Source of the DNA: Nannocystis exedens
GTDB taxonomy: Bacteria > Myxococcota_A > Polyangia > Nannocystales > Nannocystaceae
NCBI RefSeq assembly: GCF_002343915.1
Contig: NZ_NETK01000001.1
Location: 1,550,001-1,614,000, forward strand
Direction: 5' to 3'
DNA length: 64,000 nt
Of the stretch, positions 50,447 through 58,610 are shown piece by piece. Position numbers and translations under genes: made by a program. Position 1 is the stretch's first letter. The number at the start of each line of letters is the position of its first letter. Below the pieces are notes generated by a model. That model worked only from the letters and a program-made list of their open reading frames with translations, searched no databases and was not told the origin of the DNA.

Positions 50447-52396
50447 ATGCGATGGAGAGGCTTCTCGCTCGGGGTGTTGTGGGTCGCTGCGTGCGGTGAC
50501 AGCGGCGGGCGCGGTGATTCGGCGACGGCGAACGCGACGGCATCGCCCGTGACCGACGCCACCGCGTCGTCGACGTCGCCCACCACCACCGGCGGACAGA
50601 CCGACTCGGAGGCCGGCACCGCGACGGACAGCGCCACCGTGGCGCCGACCGGCAGCTCGACCACCGAGCCGGACCCGACCGAAACCACCACCGGGGCGGA
50701 CATGACCTGCGTCGACACCCCGCCGCCGGGCTTCGCCGGCCCGTCCGACCCGGCCTGCGCCGCCGCGCCGCAGGTCGGGACGTTCCAGCCGATCCTCGAG
50801 TGGAACCGCGGCACCTGGGCCACCGCGCCGACGTCGGATCAGGTGCTCATGTCGCCCATCGTCGCGTCGCTCGACGGCGACGAGGTGCCGGACGTCGCGT
50901 TCGTCACCTACGTCTCCGGCGACCACTACGGGCCGGGTGTCCTCCGGGCCATGTCGGGCGACGGGCAGAAGGAAATTTTGAACGTCGAGGGACAGGACGT
51001 GTGCGGCCACTCCGGGCTCGCGACCGGCGACATCGACGGCGACGGCCAGGTCGAGCTGGTCGTGGTGACCACCGGCGGCGCGGTCAAGGTGTTCGAGCAC
51101 GACGGCGCCCCCAAGTGGACCAGCGCGGTGTACGGGCTGCACTGCTCGACCTCGCCGGGCATCGCCGACTTCGACGCCGACGGCGTCCCCGAGGTGTTCG
51201 CGGGCGCCGTGATCCTCGACGCCGAGGGCAACGAGCGCGGCGTCGGCCAGCACGGAAACGGCTTCCGGATCTCGGTGGCGGCCGACATCGACGAGGACGG
51301 CCAGCAGGAGCTCGTCGTCGGCAACGCCGCCTACGACGGCCTCGGCGGCGCCGAGTGGTTCAACATGGAGGCCGACGGCATCCCGGGCGTCGCCGACTTC
51401 GTGGGCGACTCGAAGCCGGAGATCGTCGTCAGCGCGGCCGGGACCGTGCGTCTGCAAGACAACCAGGGCGTGGTGTTGTGGACGGCCACGGTCCCCGGCG
51501 GCGGCGGCGGTGCGCCCACCATCGCCGACTACGACGGCGACGGCGAGCCCGAGACCGGCGTCGCGGGCAGCGAGTACTACGTGGTCTTCGACACCGACGG
51601 CTCGCTGATGTGGCAGTCGGCGATCTCGGAGACCGAGTCGGCCACCGGGTCGATCGTCTACGACTTCGAGGGCGACGGCATCGCCGACGTGATCCACGCC
51701 GACGAGAACCGCGTGTGGGTGTTCTCGGGGGTCGACGGCGCGGTCAAGCTCGAGTTCGGCGGCCACGGCAGCGCGACCCAGCTCGAGTCGCCCGTGGTGG
51801 TCGACGTCGACGGCGACGGCCAGGTCGAGATCGTGTTCGGCAACAACCAGTTCTACGACCCGGCGGCGCCGAAGGGGATCTCGGTAATCGGCGACGAGGC
51901 GCTGTCCTGGCGGCCCGGACGGAAGATCTGGAACCAGTACCAGTACTCGATCACCAACGTCGCCGACGACGGCACGATCCCGGCGATGCCGGTCCACAAC
52001 TGGACGGCGCACAACAACTACCGCTCGGGCGACGACTCGCCGCCCGACGGCCTGGCCGCGCCGGACGTCGTGCTGGAGACGTCGATCTGCCAGTACCTGT
52101 GCCAGGACACCGCGCTGCAGCTATGGGTCAACGTCGGCAACGCGGGCGCCTCGGCGCTGACCGCCGGCGCGACGATCGAGGTCTACGGCGAGCTGGGCGG
52201 TCAGGAGACGTTCCTCGCCGCACAGGCCTTCCTCGACGTGCTGCAGGCCGGGGAGTACGCGACCGCGATCGGCTTCGACATCGACGGCGCCGGCTACGAC
52301 GGCCTGATCGTCCGCGCCGTCGCCGGCGAGGAGGAGTGCAAGCTGGACAACAACGTGGTCGAGCTGCCCACGCCCTTCTGCAACCCGCCGGAGTGA
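50447..52396 (+). CDS. FG-GAP/VCBS-repeat lipoprotein
   Basis: From the Met at 50447 the protein has 649 residues; a Met at 50432 is the alternative. The signal peptide ends VLWVAAC (Cys16), followed by a long Thr/Ser/Ala/Asp linker. From about residue 130 FG-GAP/VCBS repeats form a probable seven-bladed propeller with calcium-binding loops of the DxDxDG type: GDIDGDGQVELVV, ADFDADGVPEVFA, ADYDGDGEPETGV, VDVDGDGQVEIVF. The C-terminal 130 residues resemble a CARDB-type adhesion domain (VVLETSICQYLCQDTALQLW). Such proteins act as surface adhesion or scaffolding lipoproteins in myxobacteria. Confidence 0.87.
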   Translation: MRWRGFSLGVLWVAACGDSGGRGDSATANATASPVTDATASSTSPTTTGGQTDSEAGTATDSATVAPTGSSTTEPDPTETTTGADMTCVDTPPPGFAGPSDPACAAAPQVGTFQPILEWNRGTWATAPTSDQVLMSPIVASLDGDEVPDVAFVTYVSGDHYGPGVLRAMSGDGQKEILNVEGQDVCGHSGLATGDIDGDGQVELVVVTTGGAVKVFEHDGAPKWTSAVYGLHCSTSPGIADFDADGVPEVFAGAVILDAEGNERGVGQHGNGFRISVAADIDEDGQQELVVGNAAYDGLGGAEWFNMEADGIPGVADFVGDSKPEIVVSAAGTVRLQDNQGVVLWTATVPGGGGGAPTIADYDGDGEPETGVAGSEYYVVFDTDGSLMWQSAISETESATGSIVYDFEGDGIADVIHADENRVWVFSGVDGAVKLEFGGHGSATQLESPVVVDVDGDGQVEIVFGNNQFYDPAAPKGISVIGDEALSWRPGRKIWNQYQYSITNVADDGTIPAMPVHNWTAHNNYRSGDDSPPDGLAAPDVVLETSICQYLCQDTALQLWVNVGNAGASALTAGATIEVYGELGGQETFLAAQAFLDVLQAGEYATAIGFDIDGAGYDGLIVRAVAGEEECKLDNNVVELPTPFCNPPE

Positions 52397-52476
52397 CGCC
52401 TCGGGTCACGGGCCCGACCGTCGCCCGCGGTCGACGAGTCGCGGGTCGGCGGCCTCGACGGCCACGAACCGGTCGC

Positions 52477-53220
52477 TCACAGCCGCGACGACGTCAGCTG
52501 CCGCTCGATCTCGTCGCCCGTCCTGGCCCCGGCCGGGAACAGCCGCGACGTCAGGTAGACGATGTCCTGCACGACCCGCCAGGTCGACTCCTCGACCCGC
52601 GTGGTCGTCTCGAGCAGCGTCACCGGCTCGGCGGTGCGCGACGGCAGGAGGCGCAGGGTGATGCCGTCGGGCGCCGCGTCGGCGCGCAGCAGCGGGAACG
52701 CGGCGGTGCTCCACACGTACGACTCGGCGCCGCGGGCCAGGCCGGAGCGGCCGGTGCTGTCGTCGCGCCAGAACACCGTCGCGCCCTTGGGGCCGGCCAG
52801 CAGCACGCCGCGGACCTCGAACGGCAGGCTCTCGCGGCGGCGCAGGTCGGCCGCCTGCGCGGCGATCTGCAGCGGGCCCGGGTCGACGGTGATGACGCGC
52901 AGGTCGTCGAGGTGCAGCTCGGTCAGCGGCGCCGGGCTCAGCGAGCAGCGCACGGTGATGTCTTCGGCGAGCACGAACACGTCGCCGTCCTCGATGCGGT
53001 AGTTGGTGACCTTGCAGCCGCGCAGCTCGAGCCCGGTGGTCGAGTGCTGGTCGACCATGTAAAAGTTCTCGCCGCGGCGTTCGACGCGGCAGTGCTTGCG
53101 CGAGACGGAGCCGCTGCGGATCGGGAGGTCGTTGTCGCGGGTGCGGCCGATCGTGAACACGTCGGTGCCGACGCCGATCCGCCGTCCGGCGCACGTCAAC
53201 ACGAGCGGGATGTTCGCCAT
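52477..53220 (-). CDS. FHA-domain protein
   Basis: The protein has 247 residues. The N-terminal forkhead-associated domain shows FTIGRTRDNDLPIRSGSVSR followed by KHCRVE, with the conserved Gly-Arg, Ser-Arg-x-His and later Thr-Gly. It binds phosphothreonine peptides, typically products of Ser/Thr kinases. Two such kinases lie in this window but are not adjacent. The C-terminal part (residues 95-247) is beta-rich and unrecognised. It lies convergent to the FG-GAP gene and probably acts in the cytoplasm. Confidence 0.88.
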   Translation of the reverse strand: MANIPLVLTCAGRRIGVGTDVFTIGRTRDNDLPIRSGSVSRKHCRVERRGENFYMVDQHSTTGLELRGCKVTNYRIEDGDVFVLAEDITVRCSLSPAPLTELHLDDLRVITVDPGPLQIAAQAADLRRRESLPFEVRGVLLAGPKGATVFWRDDSTGRSGLARGAESYVWSTAAFPLLRADAAPDGITLRLLPSRTAEPVTLLETTTRVEESTWRVVQDIVYLTSRLFPAGARTGDEIERQLTSSRL

Positions 53221-53629
53221 TGGTCGGGATGCTAAGCCAACCCGGGGCCTCGCGGGGCGCGCGGCGCTCGTGAACTAGCGCGTGGTCTCGCCCGGATCAT
53301 GCGCGGCCACGAGCCACGAGTCCGCATCCTCGGGCGTGCGGCGGAGCGCGCAGTCACGCGCTGTCAAATTCGTCTCGCGGACGTCGCCCCGCGAGCTCGC
53401 GAGCGGCGCGACCTGCACAGTTATTCAGCCCGCGCGAGCCCGTGGGCGGCCAGCTACGGCCCCGAATTCCCCGAAATGTTGCCCCCGCGGCGCCCGATCT
53501 GATAGCGCCGCCCTGGTGCGCAGCAGCAAGAACCGCCGGACGGCCACGGGCCGGCGCAGGACCTCTCGGCGGACCGAGGGCCTGCGCGCGTGGCTCGGCC
53601 TGCAGACGTCCGGCCGCCCGGCGACGCGG
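53221..53629. other. Intergenic interval of about 410 bp
   Basis: The divergent region between the FHA gene and the M23-like gene. Frames are open through it but Arg/Ala-rich. A short, less GC-rich stretch at 53413-53480 (CACAGTTATTCAG) may hold promoters. The start of the rightward gene could lie upstream of 53630. Confidence 0.4.
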
Positions 53630-55054
53630 ATGACCCGCAACCGGCGGATGACCGAGGAGCAGCGGCAGAAGGCCGCCAGGGCCTACGTCGACCCGGTCGA
53701 GCGGAAGACCCGCAACCGCACCATCGCGCTGCTGATGCTGCTCGCGGTCGTCAATCTCTACGTGTTCGTGTGGCGCGAGGGCACCAGCGTGCTCGAGCTC
53801 GGCGCCCCGCGGGCCGCCGCCATCGTCGAGCACGACGACCGCGGCCACGGCCCGCTCGGCGCCTTCGCCGAGCCGCCCGAGACCGCCTGCAGCGGCGACC
53901 CCGTGCGGATCTTCGAGGGCCTGCACGACCAGATCCACCAGGCCACCACGCTCGACAAGGGCCGCACGCTGCGCCTCGCGCTGCTCGAGCTCGGCGTCGC
54001 CGCGACCGAGATCGACGCGCTCGAGGCCGCCCTGCGCCCGACCATCGACCTCGGCCTGGTCGCCGGGACAGGTGCCCCGCTGCGCCTCGCCACCGACCGC
54101 CACGGCGCGATCCTCGCGGTGGAGATCGAGCAAGCCGAGGGTCGCCTGCTGCAGGCCTGCCGCGCCGGCGGACAGGCCGGCATCACGGTCCGCGCGATCC
54201 AGCACCCGCCGGTCAGCGACGTCGTCGCCGTCCACCTCGAGCTCGGGCCCGACGCCGACCTGCGCGCCGCCGTGGTCGAGGCCGGCGAGCGACCTGAACT
54301 CGCGGACAGGATCGCCGCGGCGCTGGCGTTCGAGGTCGACCTGGTCGCCGACGCCCGCCCGCGCGACCGCATCGACCTCGTCATCGAGCGCCGCTTCCTC
54401 GGCAAGCAGTTCCACCGCTACGGCAGCCTGCTGGCGGTCCGCTTCCGCGGCGAGGCCGGCCGCTTCGCCGCCTTCCGCTTCCAGACCGGCGGCGGTCAGG
54501 CGGCCTACTTCGACGCCGAGGGCAAGCCGGTGCGCCGCACCCTGCTGCGCTCGCCGCTGGCCTTCCACGCGCTCCAGCCCGGCGCCCGCGCGATGATGCC
54601 GCCCTCGGTCGAGGTCGTGGCCGGCCGCGCCGGCGCGCTCTACCGCCGCCCCGAGGGCGCCCCCGTGGTCGCGCTCGGCGACGGCGTGGTCCGCTCGCTC
54701 GGCGAGCAGGGCGACGCCGGCCTGGTCCTCGAGCTCGCCCACGAGGACGGCACGGTCGCCCGCTACGCCCACCTCTCGCGCACGATGGGCGACCTCCGCC
54801 CCGGCCAGCCGGTGCGCCAGGGCCAGCTCGTCGGCCTCGCCGGCCACACCGGCAAGACCGCGACCGACCGCGTCCGCCTCGAGCTGTGGCGCGAGGAGCA
54901 CGGCGAGGCCACGGTGCTCGACCCGCTGCTGCTGTCCGCCGGCGGCGACCGTCGCCCCGCCGTGGTCGGCGCCCCGCTCAAGGGCACCGCGCTCGAGCGC
55001 TTCAAGGTCGAGATCGCCCCGTGGCAGAAGGCCCTGCGCGAGACCCCGGGCTGA
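53630..55054 (+). CDS. Membrane-anchored M23-like protein lacking zinc ligands
   Basis: The first in-frame Met after non-coding-like sequence is at 53630, giving 474 residues; 53648 is an alternative. A transmembrane helix lies near residues 33-49 (TIALLMLLAVVNLYVFVW). Two tandem OapA/Csd3-like domains follow (residues about 85-300). The C-terminal LytM fold shows GAPVVALGDGVVRSLGEQGD, DGTVARYAHLSRTMGDLRPG and QPVRQGQLVGLAGHTGKTAT. However, the HxxxD and HxH motifs read AGALYRR and RVRLELW, so it cannot bind zinc in the normal way. It probably works like EnvC or NlpD as a regulator of cell-wall amidases. Confidence 0.8.
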   Translation: MTRNRRMTEEQRQKAARAYVDPVERKTRNRTIALLMLLAVVNLYVFVWREGTSVLELGAPRAAAIVEHDDRGHGPLGAFAEPPETACSGDPVRIFEGLHDQIHQATTLDKGRTLRLALLELGVAATEIDALEAALRPTIDLGLVAGTGAPLRLATDRHGAILAVEIEQAEGRLLQACRAGGQAGITVRAIQHPPVSDVVAVHLELGPDADLRAAVVEAGERPELADRIAAALAFEVDLVADARPRDRIDLVIERRFLGKQFHRYGSLLAVRFRGEAGRFAAFRFQTGGGQAAYFDAEGKPVRRTLLRSPLAFHALQPGARAMMPPSVEVVAGRAGALYRRPEGAPVVALGDGVVRSLGEQGDAGLVLELAHEDGTVARYAHLSRTMGDLRPGQPVRQGQLVGLAGHTGKTATDRVRLELWREEHGEATVLDPLLLSAGGDRRPAVVGAPLKGTALERFKVEIAPWQKALRETPG

Positions 55055-55103
55055 CCGTTCGTGCCTGTTCGCAGAGGCATGCTCTCCAGGACATGCCCCT
55101 CGT

Positions 55104-55125
55104 GACATGCCCTCGACGGCATGTC
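55104..55125. terminator. CATGTCC-type hairpin between convergent genes
   Basis: GACATGCC, loop CTCGAC, then GGCATGTC forms an 8-bp perfect stem, with related copies GGCATGC and GGACATGCCCC just upstream (55075-55099). It lies between the M23-like gene and the convergent esterase-like gene, so it is a likely bidirectional terminator. Confidence 0.55.
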
Positions 55126-55235
55126 CTGAAGGCCACTCCTGCCCTCGCTGCCGCCGTGCGGAGCGGGCGGACGCGAGCACGGCAGTCGGCCGCTGCGCCG
55201 CGCTCGCGCGGGCAGGTGACGCCGCGCCCGGCCGC

Positions 55236-56549
55236 TCACAGGGCCGCGCGGCGGCTGCCCGGCTCGGCGCCGACGGCCGGCCGCGAATACGGCGCCTGCG
55301 GCACGAACGCGACGTGCACGAGCACGTCGTAGTCGCGCTGCGGGACCACCGTCGACCAGCCCGGCCGGGCCTGGTCGAACAGCCCGTCGGCGTAGGCGCG
55401 CGTCCAGTGCTCCTCGCGCAGGTAGCGGGCCAGCGAGCCCTGACCCGCCGCAGCCGCCTGCACGTCGAGCGCGTAGCCGCGGCCTGGCCGGCGCAGCGCC
55501 GCCTCGAGGGTGCCCGGCGGCGCCCACATGCGCTGCCGCTGGGCCAGGTAGGTCGTGCTGTCGAAGGTCGTGTGGACGACCGCGTAGTCGGCCCCGAAGC
55601 GCGCGTGCAGCCGCCCGCCCATGTCGGAGGGCGACGCCCGGTGGGTGTCCTCGTTGTCGGCCAGCACGACGACGCGCGCGTCGGGCCGCTGCTCCGCCAG
55701 CCACGCCACCGTGTCGGCCATGACCCGGCCGCGCTGCGCTCGCGGCGTGCTGCCCGTGTCGCCGTACGCGTCGACGCGCCGCTCGGCCAGCCACACCAGC
55801 CGCAGCGCGACCGCGTGGCTCGCCGCCCCGTGCGCGGCGACCTGCGCCTCGCGCCGCGCCAGCAAGCGGGCCCGCAGCTCGGCCAGACCGGCGCGCGCCT
55901 CGGCCACGTGCCCCGGCGTGCGCCGGCTCGGCACCGTCAGCGCCCGCACCGGCGCCAGCAGGCCCGGCACGCTCGCCGCGAACTCGGGGTCGAGGTCGAC
56001 GAAGTACGCCGCCAGCGGGTCGAGCCCGCGCGCGTCGAGGCAGCCGTCGACGCCGGCGATCTGGATCGCCCGCTGGGGCGCGACGAACTGGTTGTGCTCG
56101 CGGATCCACGCCAGCAGCGGCCGGTACGAGCCGGCCGCGTCGAAGGCGTGCGGATCGAAGCGATCGGGGTCGGGCGGGTTCCAGGTCCCGCGGCCCCAGG
56201 CGTCGAGCTCGAGGCCGTCGACGAAGCAGACGTCGAGCGCGACCACCAGCGGCGCCGCGTCGGCGGCCGCGCGCTCGACCATCGCCTGCATCAAGCGGTG
56301 GAACAGCGCGAGCCCCTGCCCCGGCTCGCCGACCCCGACCACGCGAGCGCCCCGGGTCATCGCCCACACCGGCCCCACGTCGAGCGCCCCGTCGCCGGCG
56401 ACGATCGCCCGCGCCTGCGCGTCGAGCTCGCGGCTGATCGCGTCCTGCTCGGGCGCCCAGGTGTGGACCTCGTCGCGCCACGGCGTGCAGCCGGCGATCG
56501 TGGCGCCCCACAGACAGACAGCAGCGACCGACCCGCGGAGCTTCGCCAT
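55236..56549 (-). CDS. Erythromycin-esterase-family lipoprotein with altered active site
   Basis: From the Met at 56549 (AGGACAGGA upstream) the protein has 437 residues, with signal peptide ending GATIAGC (Cys21). ARVVGVGEPGQGLALFHRLM aligns with the GExxHG motif of EreA/EreB, where the catalytic His is here Gln. ARVVVLADNEDTHRASPSDM then GGRLHARFGADYAVVHTTFD aligns with the AHNxH motif, where the His residues are Asp and Asp. The rest keeps the all-helical Ere scaffold. Classical macrolide-lactone hydrolysis is therefore unlikely; an exported enzyme with other chemistry or a binding protein is possible. Confidence 0.75.
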   Translation of the reverse strand: MAKLRGSVAAVCLWGATIAGCTPWRDEVHTWAPEQDAISRELDAQARAIVAGDGALDVGPVWAMTRGARVVGVGEPGQGLALFHRLMQAMVERAAADAAPLVVALDVCFVDGLELDAWGRGTWNPPDPDRFDPHAFDAAGSYRPLLAWIREHNQFVAPQRAIQIAGVDGCLDARGLDPLAAYFVDLDPEFAASVPGLLAPVRALTVPSRRTPGHVAEARAGLAELRARLLARREAQVAAHGAASHAVALRLVWLAERRVDAYGDTGSTPRAQRGRVMADTVAWLAEQRPDARVVVLADNEDTHRASPSDMGGRLHARFGADYAVVHTTFDSTTYLAQRQRMWAPPGTLEAALRRPGRGYALDVQAAAAGQGSLARYLREEHWTRAYADGLFDQARPGWSTVVPQRDYDVLVHVAFVPQAPYSRPAVGAEPGSRRAAL

Positions 56550-56863
56550 GACGTCCTGTCCTCGCGTCACCACGCTAGCACCGCACCCGCGGCCGATCAG
56601 CCCGCGTCATCGTACGACCGCCGGTCGCCCGCCGCGCCGCGCACGGTCGTCGGCGCCGCGAGGGCTGCGACCGCCGTTCAGACGCGTGCGTCCGCGAGGG
56701 CTGCGGCCCCCGCCGCCCGCTTTGCAGGGAACGGGCGACGCCGCGAGGGCGCGCCGTCCGCCGCCCGGCGGCGACCCGGCCAGCCCGAGGCGCGAGCGTG
56801 CCCGCCGACCGACCGCTCGCGCGCAGCGGCACATGGCCCTTCGGACATGTCCCAGGTACCAGC
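56550..56863. other. Intergenic interval with a CATGTCC motif
   Basis: An ACATGGCC-CTTC-GGACATGT inverted repeat (one mismatch pair) lies at about 56831-56850, just past the end of the selenoprotein gene, where it may terminate transcription. The remaining bases are GC-rich with no gene-like frame. Confidence 0.45.
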
Positions 56864-57643
56864 TCACATCATCGCCGCGTCGAGGAGCATCCCCTTGAGC
56901 GCCTCGTACTCGCCCATCATCGACAGGTCGTGCTCGGTCAGGTTGAACACGCCGACGGGCGCGCCGTCGCGGTCGAGGATGATGACGTCGCGGTAGACCA
57001 CCTCCCACTGGGTCCAGGCGTCGACCTCGGCGACGTCTTGCAGCAGCGGGATGAAGCGGCCGCTCACCATCTGCGGGATCCCGGACTCGAAGCCGATCCC
57101 GTTCACGCCCAGCAGCGCGATCCCCAGGTCGGGGAATTCGCCGTTGAGCTCGATCTGCAGGTCGTTCAGGTAGCCGAACTGGCTACGGCAATAGCCTCAA
57201 GTCGCGTGGGCGAAGTACCAGCCCGACACCTGCCCCGCGTAGTCGCTGCGGGCCCGCGTCTGCTCGTAGGTCGCCGAGTTGGGGTTCACGTCGACGAGCG
57301 CCCAGTCGGGCGCGGGCCCGGCCGGCTCGCCGGTGGTGTCGGTGTCGGTGTCGCCGGTCGTCGTCGTCGTCGTCGAGGTCGAGGTCGAGGTCGTCGCCAC
57401 CGGCCCGGTCGTCGGCTCGCCGGTCGTCGGCTCCTCGCCGGTGCTGGACGTCGAGACAGGTCCGGAAGTACCTGTCCCTGCGGTCATGCCGGTGCTGCCC
57501 GTCGTCGGCTCGCCGGTCTCGCTCTCCGAGCCGCCCGTGGTCGAGTCGGTCTGCCCGCCCGAGCTGGCCGTCGAGTCCGAGCCGCCTCCGGGGCAGCCCG
57601 CGAGCGCGAGCGCGCACAAGTAGAAGGATGGTCGTCGGTTCAC
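56864..57643 (-). CDS. Probable selenoprotein: thioredoxin-like lipoprotein with Sec-x-x-Cys motif
   Basis: One frame of 259 residues is read from the ATG at 57643 if the TGA at 57199-57197 is decoded as selenocysteine (position 149). The signal peptide ends ALALAGC (Cys17), and residues 18-115 are a Ser/Thr/Gly linker. The redox domain begins DWALVDVNPNSATYEQT, then GWYFAHAT, then Sec-Gly-Tyr-Cys-Arg-Ser-Gln-Phe-Gly-Tyr-Leu. It continues with PDLGIALLGVNGIGFE and VVYRDVIILDRDGAPVGVFN, typical of thioredoxin/redoxin folds. A perfect hairpin (57170-57186) follows the TGA by 16 bases to its loop. The alternative is two pieces, a 148-residue lipoprotein and an orphan fragment. The frame is uninterrupted and protein-like on both sides, which favours Sec. 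Confidence 0.8.
57170..57186 (-). promoter_or_regulatory. Candidate bacterial SECIS element
   Basis: On the minus strand GUAGCC, loop AGUUC, then GGCUAC forms a perfect 6-bp stem. The loop begins 16 bases after the UGA and has G as its second base. Bacterial SECIS hairpins lie directly downstream of the Sec codon with a loop about 16-37 bases away and a G in the first two loop positions, so all three criteria are met. It would recruit the SelB-tRNA(Sec) complex. Confidence 0.7.
57455..57476. repeat. GACAGGT-loop-ACCTGTC palindrome in the selenoprotein linker
   Basis: A 7-bp perfect stem with an 8-base loop lies within the Thr/Ser-rich linker-coding part of the selenoprotein gene. It is a member of the dispersed GACAG family. 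Confidence 0.6.
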
Positions 57644-57665
57644 GCCGCCAGGCTATCACCGTTCG

Positions 57666-58442
57666 TCAGGCCTGCGGCTCCGTCTTCCCGTGGTGACGCA
57701 GCGGCTTGCCCGCCATCACCTGGTCGTAGGCGGGCACCCAGTCGGGCCACTCGGTCCCGGCCAGCCGGTCCATGAAGGTCGAGCCGAACCCGAAGTGCTT
57801 CGTGAAGCGCGCGTGATGCAGCGCGTGGAACGTATACGGATGCGCGAACCACACCGTCGGGCTGCGCGTCAGCGCCGGCGGCCCGAGCTCGACGTTGGCG
57901 TGGCCGATGACGTTGCCGAACACGTTGTAGAACAGGTACACGAAGTAGCCGATCAGGCTGACCGGGGCGACATGTCCCAAAAGCCAGGGAACGCCGACGT
58001 ACCCGAGCGCCCACCCCAGCGCCTCGACCGTCGACACCGATTGGGCGCTCCACGGCGTCGTCACCCGCGACAGGTGGTGGTGCCGGTGGAACCGCATCAG
58101 CGGCCGCGTGTGCAGCAGCCGGTGCAGCGCGTAGAAGTAGACGTCGAACACCACGCCGCACAAAAAGAAGCTGATCACCGCCCAGCCCGGCGAGTCGGGC
58201 CCCCACACGATCCACCGCCCCTGCAGCGCCAGCGCCAGCGCGGCGGGGATCAGCAAGCAGAAGCGGACGTTGGCCCGGATCTCCCGCGCCACCTGTCCCT
58301 CGGGCATCGCGTCGCCCTGGATCCGCTTGCCCGCCGGCGCCCGCTCGGCCGCGCGTCCGAGCCCCACCGTCAGCAGCGTGACCGCAGCGTGCGCGAACAC
58401 CAGCACCACGAACCAGTCGAGGAAGGTCCCGAGGTCGAACAC
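57666..58442 (-). CDS. Sterol desaturase/fatty-acid hydroxylase superfamily protein
   Basis: From a GTG at 58442 the protein has 258 residues. Four hydrophobic segments surround His clusters: YALHRLLHTRPLMRFHRHHH provides the HxxxH and HxxHH boxes, and FHALHHARFTKHFG the last box. These bind a di-iron centre that hydroxylates or desaturates lipids in the membrane. No Met lies in frame near the N-terminus except at 58565, which would add a non-protein-like stretch, so the GTG is preferred. It is the last gene of a minus-strand trio with 58611 and 59251, although the 168-bp gap before it could hold its own promoter. Confidence 0.82.
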   Translation of the reverse strand: MFDLGTFLDWFVVLVFAHAAVTLLTVGLGRAAERAPAGKRIQGDAMPEGQVAREIRANVRFCLLIPAALALALQGRWIVWGPDSPGWAVISFFLCGVVFDVYFYALHRLLHTRPLMRFHRHHHLSRVTTPWSAQSVSTVEALGWALGYVGVPWLLGHVAPVSLIGYFVYLFYNVFGNVIGHANVELGPPALTRSPTVWFAHPYTFHALHHARFTKHFGFGSTFMDRLAGTEWPDWVPAYDQVMAGKPLRHHGKTEPQA

Positions 58443-58610
58443 CCGGCCATCTTGCCACCCCTCCGCCCGCCCGGCGCGGCTGCGACCGCGTGACTCAACC
58501 TCCGCCGGCCCTGCGCGGCCGTTCCTCGGCCCCGCGGGCGCGAAGCGGGGCGGAACCCGGTTCACCGCGAGGGCGCGCGCCCGACCTGCCTGCCGCGCCC
58601 GCGGCGAATC

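Noticed and set aside
55236..56549. Macrolide-resistance gene
   Set aside because: Erythromycin-esterase scaffold is present but the catalytic His residues are replaced, so resistance is not supported.
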